Source of the DNA: Fidelibacterota bacterium
Lineage (GTDB): Bacteria; Fidelibacterota; Fidelibacteria; Fidelibacterales; Fidelibacteraceae
DNA: 5,141 nucleotides
Direction of reading: 5' to 3'
NCBI GenBank assembly: GCA_016937825.1
Contig: JAFGVT010000015.1
Coordinates: forward strand, 1 to 5,141
The notes under the pieces were generated by a model. It saw nothing but the letters and a program-made list of their open reading frames with translations, was not told the DNA's origin and did no database searches. Positions 1-5,141 of this stretch are shown piece by piece. A program made the position numbers and the translations under genes. Each line of letters starts with the position of its first letter. The first letter of the stretch is position 1.

Positions 1-1
1 C

Positions 2-67
2 GTTTATTTCTACAAGCTGACCGCAGAGAACACCACGATCATCAAGAAAATGGTGTTGATGAAGTAA
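2..67 (+). CDS. C-terminal end of a secreted protein with type IX-type sorting tail (partial)
   Basis: Only the last 21 codons and the TAA stop are inside the window; the open frame runs in from the left edge. The translated end reads VYFYKLTAENTTIIKKMVLMK. It matches the end of the GH13 protein in this window (VYLYRLTSG, then TETKKMLILK) position for position in style: aromatic V-Y-F/L-Y, L-T, a short polar stretch, KKM and a short hydrophobic-basic end. This is the last beta-strand pair of the Por/T9SS type A C-terminal sorting domain (TIGR04183-like), widespread in secreted FCB-group proteins. The protein is therefore probably exported and cleaved or surface-anchored. Its catalytic or binding function cannot be known from this remnant. 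The gene is followed by a short tandem repeat and a strong terminator, so it is likely the last gene of its transcript. Confidence 0.8.
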   Translation, partial: VYFYKLTAENTTIIKKMVLMK

Positions 68-70
68 GAG

Positions 71-98
71 CGTGAAACGTAAGACGTGAAACGTAAGA
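71..98. repeat. Two tandem copies of a 14-bp unit (CGTGAAACGTAAGA)
   Basis: The unit CGTGAAACGTAAGA occurs at 71-84 and again, identical, at 85-98. A degenerate start of a third copy (CGTAA) follows at 99-103. The unit itself contains CGTGAAACGTAA, i.e. two related CGT-A(A) steps, so it looks like an expanded shorter repeat. It begins 3 nt after the stop codon of the upstream gene and ends before the terminator hairpin, so it would lie in the 3' untranslated part of that transcript. Whether it is a slippage product or a genome-wide intergenic repeat cannot be decided here. Confidence 0.8.
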
Positions 99-114
99 CG
101 TAACGCACGATATA

Positions 115-145
115 AAAAAGAGCCCCGAATTTCGGGGCTCTTTTT
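115..145. terminator. Strong bidirectional intrinsic terminator
   Basis: A perfect hairpin: GAGCCCCGA (120-128) pairs with TCGGGGCTC (132-140) around a 3-nt loop (129-131), and flanking A and T runs (115-119 with 141-145) extend the stem to 14 bp. On the plus strand it is followed by five T; on the minus strand the complement of A114-A119 gives six T. It therefore fits as terminator of the plus-strand gene ending at 67. It can also end the convergent minus-strand DUF1295 gene, whose stop at 264 lies about 118 nt upstream on that strand. Confidence 0.92.
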
Positions 146-263
146 ACTTGTCAGCATGAAAATTAAGGCATGATAGTAGGAAATGGGGCTAAGATCGTTA
201 TAATTGATTCAATGTTAGGGTTTTATCCTCGTAAAAACATCATGAATCCTTAATTTGACTTTC
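146..263. other. Non-coding spacer between convergent genes
   Basis: This AT-rich 118-nt stretch has no ORF with a convincing ribosome site. Two structures are visible. One is an 11-bp palindrome ATTGATTCAAT at 203-213 that matches the core box of the large palindrome at 1246-1286. The other is an imperfect long-range inverted repeat, ATTAAGGCATGAT (162-174) against ATCATGAATCCTTAAT (239-254), pairing apart from a 3-nt bulge. On the minus strand this would be 3' untranslated RNA of the DUF1295 gene. No function can be assigned. Confidence 0.5.
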
Positions 264-1121
264 TTATTTGCCGATCGATTCTAAAAATTCTCTTTTTTTC
301 TTTAGGTTCATACCGGGCAGGGTGACCCAGGGAACGGATACCCTGCGCCATTCGGGGTAGGCGGGATATTTTGAGAGGGTGATATTTTCGGCCAGGTTCG
401 TACTTCCCGCGAAGAGCAGCATCAGCACAAGGGCGCCGGCCATGCTTCCGTGCAGGGAGCCGCTGACGTGATAGAGATAAAGAGCGACCACGATCCACTG
501 CGCCATTTCGCAAACGTAATTGGGATGCCGGGAATGTTTCCAGAGTCCGAAGGTGTTGAATCCCAGCTGATGGCGGGGGCTGTTCCTGAATTCCTCCGAA
601 TCGCGCTCGGAATAGAAGCGGTATTGCTGGTTGTCGGCAACGGTCTCCAGCAGCAGCAGGAGCGCATGCAGCCCGAAGAGCAGATAATCCCCCATAGCCA
701 GGGGCGCATCGTATTGTCCAAGAAAATACAGGGGAAGGGTGATCATAAAGATCAGCACCAACTGGAATGCGGAGATGAAAAAAAGATTGAACAATTCGAA
801 CATGAAACGGTCCGGGATACGCTGGCGCATGATCTCCCAACGGTAGTCCTCCCCGGTGAATCCCTTGCCCCGCTCGAAGCCGTAGCCCCCGCGCCGGGCG
901 AAATTCAGCGAAAGACGAATGCCCCAGGCGATCACAAGAAGGGCCGCGATCACAAAACGCGGATTGTGCATATAATCTTTCATCCAAATCAATACGAAGA
1001 CCGGCGGCAATATGGACCAAAGCCGGTCCACGGTGGAGTAATTGCGGGTAAACAAGCCGTATAAGAATGAAACGGCGATGGCTATGATCAGGATGACGAA
1101 CGTGATCTGTAAGGTGTTCAT
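264..1121 (-). CDS. DUF1295 / steroid 5-alpha-reductase-like integral membrane protein
   Basis: A 285-residue multi-pass membrane protein. Hydrophobic segments are visible at about 4-23, 36-47, 56-74, 110-135, 143-160, 206-219 and 226-240. The family signature is clear. STVDRLW (29-35) lies near the N-terminus, IRLSLNFARR (68-77) is an arginine-rich turn, and GEDYRW (90-95) and DNQQYRFY (163-170) follow. GLWKHSRHPNYVCE (192-205) with W209 is the hallmark that DUF1295 shares with steroid reductases and isoprenylcysteine methyltransferases (NADPH- or SAM-using membrane enzymes). KYPAYPEWRR (251-260) lies near the C-terminus. Length fits the family, usually about 250-300 residues. ATG was chosen because AGGGAG lies 6 nt upstream and the next residues start the first membrane helix. 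The family suggests reduction or modification of a lipid or steroid-like substrate; the actual substrate is unknown. The gene is transcribed alone, divergently from the GH13 gene. Confidence 0.9.
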   Translation of the reverse strand: MNTLQITFVILIIAIAVSFLYGLFTRNYSTVDRLWSILPPVFVLIWMKDYMHNPRFVIAALLVIAWGIRLSLNFARRGGYGFERGKGFTGEDYRWEIMRQRIPDRFMFELFNLFFISAFQLVLIFMITLPLYFLGQYDAPLAMGDYLLFGLHALLLLLETVADNQQYRFYSERDSEEFRNSPRHQLGFNTFGLWKHSRHPNYVCEMAQWIVVALYLYHVSGSLHGSMAGALVLMLLFAGSTNLAENITLSKYPAYPEWRRVSVPWVTLPGMNLKKKREFLESIGK

Positions 1122-1127
1122 GTGATT

Positions 1128-1133
1128 CTCCCT
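1128..1133 (-). promoter_or_regulatory. Ribosome binding site of the DUF1295 gene
   Basis: On the minus strand AGGGAG is followed by six nucleotides and then the ATG at 1121-1119. This is normal Shine-Dalgarno spacing and supports that start. No good sigma-70-like promoter was found upstream; the AT-rich region at about 1141-1200 holds TATATT-like hexamers without a well-spaced -35 partner. Confidence 0.65.
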
Positions 1134-1218
1134 GCCTGTGAATATAATGACGGAAAAATATAAAGATAATCACAAGAATGAAAAAGAAAAATATGGGGGG
1201 AGTGAAGGAGGTGTTTTT

Positions 1219-1251
1219 ATGACCTTTGTCACACTTTTTGATATACATTGA
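1219..1251 (+). CDS. Possible 10-codon leader peptide ORF behind a near-consensus ribosome site
   Basis: ATG at 1219 opens a ten-codon frame (MTFVTLFDIH) closed by TGA at 1249-1251. It is preceded by AAGGAGGTG at 1205-1213, almost the full anti-Shine-Dalgarno complement, with seven nucleotides between AAGGAGG and ATG. This is the strongest ribosome site in the window, better than those of the long genes. The stop codon lies inside the left arm of the 41-bp palindrome. It could be a regulatory leader peptide for the GH13 gene, the remaining start of a lost gene, or chance in a purine-rich stretch. The peptide matches no leader I know, and no promoter for it was identified. Confidence 0.25.
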   Translation: MTFVTLFDIH

Positions 1252-1286
1252 CTCAACATAATTGAGTCAATTATGTTGAGTCAATG
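1246..1286. promoter_or_regulatory. 41-bp perfect palindrome with three phased TTGANTCAA boxes (operator-like)
   Basis: The two 20-nt arms (1246-1265 and 1267-1286) are exact reverse complements around the single base G1266. Three 9-bp boxes are visible: TTGACTCAA at 1248-1256, TTGAGTCAA at 1262-1270 and TTGAGTCAA at 1276-1284, centred at 1252, 1266 and 1280, exactly 14 bp apart. The spacers CATAA and TTATG are complements of each other. Each box is itself dyad-symmetric, as expected for a site bound by a dimeric helix-turn-helix regulator such as a MarR-type protein; the regulator is not in the window. It sits between divergent genes, 91 nt before the GH13 start and 125 nt from the DUF1295 start. 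No T run follows on either strand, so it is not a normal intrinsic terminator. Confidence 0.7.
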
Positions 1287-1311
1287 CAAACCCACGACCC
1301 GCGCTTTTTTC

Positions 1312-1340
1312 TTGAATTCATTGCCGGAAAGCGCTAAACT
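1312..1340 (+). promoter_or_regulatory. Candidate sigma-70-like promoter of the GH13 gene
   Basis: TTGAAT at 1312-1317 and TAAACT at 1335-1340 each match 4 of 6 consensus positions and are separated by exactly 17 bp. The predicted start near 1347 would leave a leader of about 30 nt before the ATG at 1377. The palindrome ends 25 bp upstream of the -35 hexamer, a position typical of an activator or upstream repressor site. Hexamer matches are modest and the organism's sigma-factor preference is unknown. Confidence 0.35.
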
Positions 1341-1364
1341 AACCACTGAACGAATAATGCCTGA

Positions 1365-1372
1365 AGAAAGGA
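1365..1372 (+). promoter_or_regulatory. Ribosome binding site of the GH13 gene
   Basis: AGAAAGGA ends 4 nt before the ATG at 1377-1379, a slightly short but usable spacing. The encoded N-terminus begins at once with a typical signal peptide, which supports this start. Confidence 0.6.
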
Positions 1373-1376
1373 TCCC

Positions 1377-4199
1377 ATGAAAAAAGCCGTATGTCTGATA
1401 TACCTTTTCGTTGCTGTTGCGTTCGCACAAAATCCGGTCTATTCCGATCCCGCTTTCCCGACGGAGTTTGATTCCATCGTGGTGTATTTTGATGCAACGC
1501 GGGGCAATCAGGCGCTGATGAACTACACCGGCACGCTCTACGCACATACCGGTGTGTTCATCGAAGGAAGTGACCTGTGGGAATATGTCTGGACCACCTG
1601 GCCGTCCACGAATGTGGAGAAAAACCGGCTCGTTAAAATATCCGACAATCTGTACAAGCTGCTGATCGGCTATCCGCATGCATATTATAATTGCCCCGAC
1701 TCGGTCAAGGTGCTGAAACTGGCGTTCGTTTTTCGCAGCAGTACCGGCAGTCCGCAATCCGAGGACCTGTTCCTGACCCTCTACGAACCGGGGATCACCG
1801 CGGCCTGGCTGGAACCCGCCCCGCGGAACGAATTCGGCGAGCCGGAACGCACGCCTCTGTTCGTCGGGGAGAACAGAACAAGCGACATTCGCCTTGTCGC
1901 CGGCGTCAGCGATACGGCGGACAGCATTATCCTCTTTGTCAATAACACGCCTCTGCACAGCGTTACCGATAACGACAGCCTGGTCTATGACCTGGCGCCC
2001 GCGCTTCTGCAGTCCGGCATGAACGATCTGATCGCCGTTGCCCTTGCCGGAGGACTGCGGGATACGACCGACAAGCTGTGCATCGGCAAATACGGCCCGA
2101 ATACAGGCGCGCGCCCGGCCGGCTTGCAGGACGGGATCACCGTGCAATCGGGAACTTCCGTGAGCCTGTCGCTTTTTGCACCCTATAAAGACCCTGTTTT
2201 TGTGATCGGGGATTTTAACGACTGGAAGGTCGATCCGGCGTTTCAGATGCACAAGGATTCCACGCACGCGGATTCGACCTGGTTCTGGCTGACCCTGACG
2301 GGCCTGCCGGACAGCGCCATGGCCTTCCAGTATCTTGTCGACGGCGATATCCGCATCGCGGACCCCTATAGTCCGCTGATCCTCGACCCCTGGAACGATG
2401 AATACATCTCCGAAACGCGCTACCCGGCCCTGAAGCACTATCCGGAAAATAAAACATCCTTTCCGGTCGGCGTTTTTCAGACGGATCCCCGGACTTTCAC
2501 CTGGACCGACGAGGACTTTGTGCGGCCGGAAAAACACAAGCTGGTGATCTATGAGCTGCTGGTCAGGGACTGGAGCTACGGGCGTACCTATCAGGCGCTG
2601 ATCGATTCCATCAATTACTTTAAGCGTCTCGGCATTACGGCGATCGAATTGATGCCCATCCAGGAATTTGAGGGGAACGAAAGCTGGGGCTACAATCCCA
2701 TGTTCCATTTTGCCCCGGATAAATACTATGGTCCGGCGCAGAAGCTGAAAGAACTTGTCAATCTCTGCCACAACAACGGCATTGCCGTGATCATGGACGT
2801 CGCTTACAATCATGCCACGGGGCAAAACCCGCTGGTACGGCTTTACAACGAGGGCGATTACGGGAAGCCCACGGCGCAAAACCCCTGGTTCAACACCGGG
2901 GACATGCATCCGTTCAGCGTTTTCTATGATATGGATCACGAAAGCAAAGCCTCGCAGTATTATCTGGACCGTGCCAACCGCTACTGGATCGAGGAGTTTC
3001 ATATCGACGGATACCGCTTCGACCTGTCGAAAGGCTTTACCCAGACCTATTACGGCAGCGATGTCGCGGCCTGGGGTCACTGGGACAGCGGCCGCATCGC
3101 GATCCTGAAACGCATGGCGGATAAGATCTGGGAAACGGATCCCGGAGCTTACGTGATCCTGGAGCATTTCAGCGACAACAACGAAGAGCAGGAACTGTCC
3201 AATTACGGCATGATGCTCTGGGGAAACGGCAATCACAATTACTCCGAAGCCTCCATGGGCTATCTGAGCAGTTCGGACCTGTCATGGCTCTATCACGGGA
3301 CCCGCGGCTGGACCTACTGGCACGTGGTCGGCTACATGGAAAGCCATGATGAAGAACGCATTACCTATAAGAACAAAGAATACGGCAACAGTTCGGGAAC
3401 CTATAACATCAAGTACCTGAGCAACGCCCTGGACCGTATGGAACTCAGCGCGGTATTCCTGCTGAGCCTGCCGGGTCCCAAGATGATCTGGCAGTTCGGT
3501 GAGCTGGGCTATGACTATTCCATCGACTACAACGGCCGTACGGGGAACAAACCCATCAAATGGGACTATTATGATGTCGCTGACCGTAAGGCTGTCTATA
3601 ACCTGTATTCGATCATGAACTTCCTGCGGGCGAATTATAACACCTTCGGCGGCGCTACCGGCGTTGACCTTTATGTCGGCAACAATGTTCCCGTCAAGCG
3701 TATCAAGCTGTCCGGCGGCGGCCCGAATGCCGTTGTTCTCGGGAATTTTGACGTTGTTCCCCAGACCGCAGACCCTGCCTTTCACCATGGCGGACCCTGG
3801 TACGAATATTTTCACGACGACACGCTGAATGTAACGAATATCAACGAAGGAATAACCTTGGCTCCCGGAGAATACCGCATCTACACGGACCAGAAACTCC
3901 TGGAATCGCCGGTAGCCCTGTCTTCCGTGAAACCGCGCTCCTTTGCACTGCGCCAGAACTACCCGAATCCCTTCAATCCGCGCACGGCGATCAGCTACCT
4001 GCTGACCGCGGACAGCGACGTGGAACTCAGCGTTTTCGACCTCGGCGGCAGAAAGATCGCGACCCTTGTGAACGCCCGCCAGTCCGCAGGGGACTACACG
4101 CTGAATTTCGATGCTGCGCATCTCCCGAGCGGCGTGTATCTGTACCGGCTCACGTCCGGACGGCATACGGAAACGAAAAAAATGCTGATCCTTAAATAA
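1377..4199 (+). CDS. Secreted multidomain GH13 alpha-amylase-family enzyme with type IX-type sorting domain
   Basis: A 940-residue exported alpha-glucan-active enzyme. Residues 1-17 are a signal peptide (basic MKK, hydrophobic core, likely cut after AFA). A beta-rich N-terminal domain (about 20-138) and a second Ig-like region (about 140-245) follow. A CBM48-like E-set domain (about 255-350) carries VIGDFNDW (277-284) and YLVDGDIRIADPYS (319-332). The GH13 barrel spans about 385-755 with all conserved regions: DVAYNH (474-479); GYRFD (545-549), nucleophile D549 with R547; E596 in LEHF as acid/base; SHD (656-658) with transition-state stabiliser D658. A beta C-domain (about 760-840) precedes the sorting domain (about 855-940), with NYPNPFNP (861-868) and SGVYLYRL (918-925). 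The intact triad predicts an active retaining enzyme on starch, glycogen or maltodextrin. GWGYNPMFHF-like order (W437-F445) and CBM48 suggest the isoamylase/branching side of GH13, but bond specificity cannot be read. It is likely exported by Sec, then type IX-like secretion. Confidence 0.93.
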   Translation: MKKAVCLIYLFVAVAFAQNPVYSDPAFPTEFDSIVVYFDATRGNQALMNYTGTLYAHTGVFIEGSDLWEYVWTTWPSTNVEKNRLVKISDNLYKLLIGYPHAYYNCPDSVKVLKLAFVFRSSTGSPQSEDLFLTLYEPGITAAWLEPAPRNEFGEPERTPLFVGENRTSDIRLVAGVSDTADSIILFVNNTPLHSVTDNDSLVYDLAPALLQSGMNDLIAVALAGGLRDTTDKLCIGKYGPNTGARPAGLQDGITVQSGTSVSLSLFAPYKDPVFVIGDFNDWKVDPAFQMHKDSTHADSTWFWLTLTGLPDSAMAFQYLVDGDIRIADPYSPLILDPWNDEYISETRYPALKHYPENKTSFPVGVFQTDPRTFTWTDEDFVRPEKHKLVIYELLVRDWSYGRTYQALIDSINYFKRLGITAIELMPIQEFEGNESWGYNPMFHFAPDKYYGPAQKLKELVNLCHNNGIAVIMDVAYNHATGQNPLVRLYNEGDYGKPTAQNPWFNTGDMHPFSVFYDMDHESKASQYYLDRANRYWIEEFHIDGYRFDLSKGFTQTYYGSDVAAWGHWDSGRIAILKRMADKIWETDPGAYVILEHFSDNNEEQELSNYGMMLWGNGNHNYSEASMGYLSSSDLSWLYHGTRGWTYWHVVGYMESHDEERITYKNKEYGNSSGTYNIKYLSNALDRMELSAVFLLSLPGPKMIWQFGELGYDYSIDYNGRTGNKPIKWDYYDVADRKAVYNLYSIMNFLRANYNTFGGATGVDLYVGNNVPVKRIKLSGGGPNAVVLGNFDVVPQTADPAFHHGGPWYEYFHDDTLNVTNINEGITLAPGEYRIYTDQKLLESPVALSSVKPRSFALRQNYPNPFNPRTAISYLLTADSDVELSVFDLGGRKIATLVNARQSAGDYTLNFDAAHLPSGVYLYRLTSGRHTETKKMLILK
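3948..4196 (+). other. Region encoding the type IX-type C-terminal sorting domain of the GH13 protein
   Basis: It encodes about residues 858-940. The domain opens with LRQNYPNPFNPRTAISYLL, then ELSVFDLGGRKIATLV (883-898), AGDYTLNFDAAHLPSG (904-919), VYLYRL (920-925) and KKMLILK (934-940). This is the usual five-strand layout of the Por secretion / T9SS type A tail (overlapping in style with FlgD-Ig-like domains) seen in FCB-group bacteria. It directs outer-membrane translocation and is normally removed. The partial protein ending at 67 ends with the same fold, so both are probably clients of one secretion system. Confidence 0.85.
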
Positions 4200-4250
4200 T
4201 GATCTTCTGAAAGACCTGTTCTTTCCGATGAACCCATATCCGGGACACGA

Positions 4251-5141
4251 ATGGCGATCGTACTTTCATTTACATCACTTTGCATCCTGCTCCTCGTGGG
4301 GAAGGTCCTTCGGGTCAGGATTAAATTCCTGCAAAGGCTCTATCTTCCCGCCGCGGTGATCGGCGGACTGTGCGGACTTCTGTTCCTTCAGCTGACGGGT
4401 GAACATCTGCCGGCCGGCGTGACCGCGGGTTGGGATAAGCTCCCCGGATTCCTGATCAATATCTGCTTTGCCTCCCTTTTTCTGGGCGTAAAGATCCCAA
4501 AACTATCGCAGATCTGGAAACAAAGCGGACCCCAGCTGGCGTATGGGCAGATCGTTGCCTGGGGGCAATACGTCGTCGGGATCGGCATAACCGTCCTGCT
4601 GATCACGCCGCTCTTCGGCCTTCCCGCCTATTTCGGTGTGATCATCCCCGTCGGTTTTGAGGGCGGCCACGGAACGGCCGCCGGACTTGCGGACGTGTTC
4701 CGGCACTTCAACTGGCCGGAAGGCCTGGATTATGCCCTGACCTCGGCGACCCTCGGGATCATTTCAGCCATCATCGTCGGGACCGGACTGGTGAACTGGG
4801 CGGTCCGCCGCGGCTACACCCGCAACCTCAAAAAGATCGAAGAGATCCCCGAATGCAACGTGATCGGCATCTATGATCCCGCCGAACAGCCGTCTGCGGG
4901 AAAACAAACCGTTTCCCCCGCCTCGGTGGATACCTTTGCCCTGCATATCGCCCTGACGGGTCTTGCAATATTCATCGCCTATCTTTTGAAACTCGGCCTT
5001 TCCGGGATCGAATCCCTGTTCCCCGCATGGCAGAAAAGCGGTCTGCTCAGCGCCTTCCCGCTCTTCCCCCTGAGCATGATCGGCGGCCTGGTCGTACAGC
5101 TGCTGATGAGCCGCGTTCTGAAGATCGACAGGATCCTGAAC
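4251..5141 (+). CDS. Sodium:glutamate symporter-family (ESS/GltS-like) transporter, N-terminal 297 residues
   Basis: The frame is open from ATG 4251 to the window edge (297 codons, no stop); the family is about 400 or more residues, so roughly a quarter or more is missing. Hydrophobic segments lie at about 3-20, 30-48, 64-80, 95-122, 126-135, 161-183, 218-242 and 264-286, with a charged loop at about 185-217. The signature PVGFEGGHGTAAGL (133-146) corresponds to the GGHGT re-entrant motif of GltS proteins, and LQRLYLPAAVIGGL (27-40) is the usual start of the second helix. Known members import glutamate with sodium across the inner membrane; the F-E preceding GGHGT differs from E. coli GltS as I recall it, so the substrate may differ. 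ATG 4251 is the only possible start, because an in-frame stop lies at 4200-4202 with no start codon between; its ribosome site is weak (GGGA, 5 nt away). It begins 51 nt after the GH13 stop, so co-transcription is plausible. Confidence 0.88.
   Translation, partial: MAIVLSFTSLCILLLVGKVLRVRIKFLQRLYLPAAVIGGLCGLLFLQLTGEHLPAGVTAGWDKLPGFLINICFASLFLGVKIPKLSQIWKQSGPQLAYGQIVAWGQYVVGIGITVLLITPLFGLPAYFGVIIPVGFEGGHGTAAGLADVFRHFNWPEGLDYALTSATLGIISAIIVGTGLVNWAVRRGYTRNLKKIEEIPECNVIGIYDPAEQPSAGKQTVSPASVDTFALHIALTGLAIFIAYLLKLGLSGIESLFPAWQKSGLLSAFPLFPLSMIGGLVVQLLMSRVLKIDRILN

Noticed and set aside
450..1064. 204-codon plus-strand frame opposite DUF1295
   Set aside because: Antisense shadow of a membrane protein gene; no motif or good start.
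1220..1231. TGAC-CTTT-GTCA inverted repeat as a regulator site
   Set aside because: Four-bp arms are too short to call, and it overlaps the possible leader ORF; it may well be chance.
250..1248. 332-codon minus-strand frame overlapping the DUF1295 gene in another frame
   Set aside because: The translation is rich in R, H, P with no family motifs, whereas the 264-1121 frame carries the full DUF1295 signature and a ribosome site.
1246..1286. The 41-bp palindrome as an intrinsic terminator
   Set aside because: The stem is AT-rich, the loop would be strained and no T run follows on either strand; its position between divergent genes also argues against it.
1281..3236. 651-codon open frame on the minus strand, antisense to the GH13 gene
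   Set aside because: It lies entirely opposite a strongly supported GH13 gene with all catalytic motifs. Its translation is low in recognisable motifs and rich in V, I, R, G, as expected for the antisense of GC-rich coding DNA, and its start lies mid-gene.
3282..4166. 294-codon minus-strand frame antisense to the 3' part of the GH13 gene
   Set aside because: Same antisense shadow effect; no recognised domain.
4209..4225. Small hairpin GAAAGA-CCTGT-TCTTTC after the GH13 stop as a possible terminator
   Set aside because: The stem has only six bp, mostly A-T, and no T run follows, so it is unlikely to stop transcription before the transporter gene.
4388..4946. Short minus-strand frames (60-72 codons) opposite the transporter gene
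   Set aside because: All are antisense to a clear ESS-family frame and lack ribosome sites or motifs.

Overview
The window looks like an ordinary chromosomal stretch from a bacterium of the FCB superphylum (Fibrobacteres-Chlorobi-Bacteroidetes and related phyla). The main evidence is two genes ending in the C-terminal sorting domain of the type IX secretion type (NYPNPFNP box, 'SGVYLYRL', 'TKKM' near the end). The genes have recognisable Shine-Dalgarno sequences and fairly GC-rich coding DNA. This fits an FCB lineage outside classical Bacteroidota (for example Calditrichota, KSB1, Marinimicrobia or Ignavibacteria-like) better than Bacteroidota proper, but that placement is an inference and no genus can be named.

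Layout: (1) positions 2-67 hold the last 21 codons of a plus-strand gene with a secretion-type C-terminal tail. (2) Positions 68-263 are non-coding, with a 14-bp tandem repeat, a strong bidirectional terminator and a lone TTGATTCAA palindrome. (3) Positions 264-1121, minus strand, encode a DUF1295 / steroid 5-alpha-reductase-like membrane protein. (4) Positions 1122-1376 are a divergent intergenic region with a perfect 41-bp palindrome built from three TTGANTCAA boxes at exact 14-bp spacing, a possible 10-codon leader ORF behind a near-consensus Shine-Dalgarno, and a candidate promoter for the next gene. (5) Positions 1377-4199, plus strand, encode a 940-residue secreted multidomain GH13 alpha-amylase-family enzyme with an intact catalytic triad and a secretion-type C-terminal domain. 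(6) From 4251 to the end, plus strand, lies the first 297 codons of a sodium:glutamate symporter-family (ESS/GltS-like) transporter, cut by the window edge.

The genes do not form an obvious pathway. The GH13 enzyme probably degrades or remodels alpha-glucans outside the cell or at its surface, and the transporter starts 51 nt after it with no convincing terminator between, so the two may be co-transcribed. The best candidate for something undescribed is the phased palindrome between the divergent genes, together with a fourth copy of its core box near the left end. No mobile element, CRISPR array, tRNA or rRNA was recognised.
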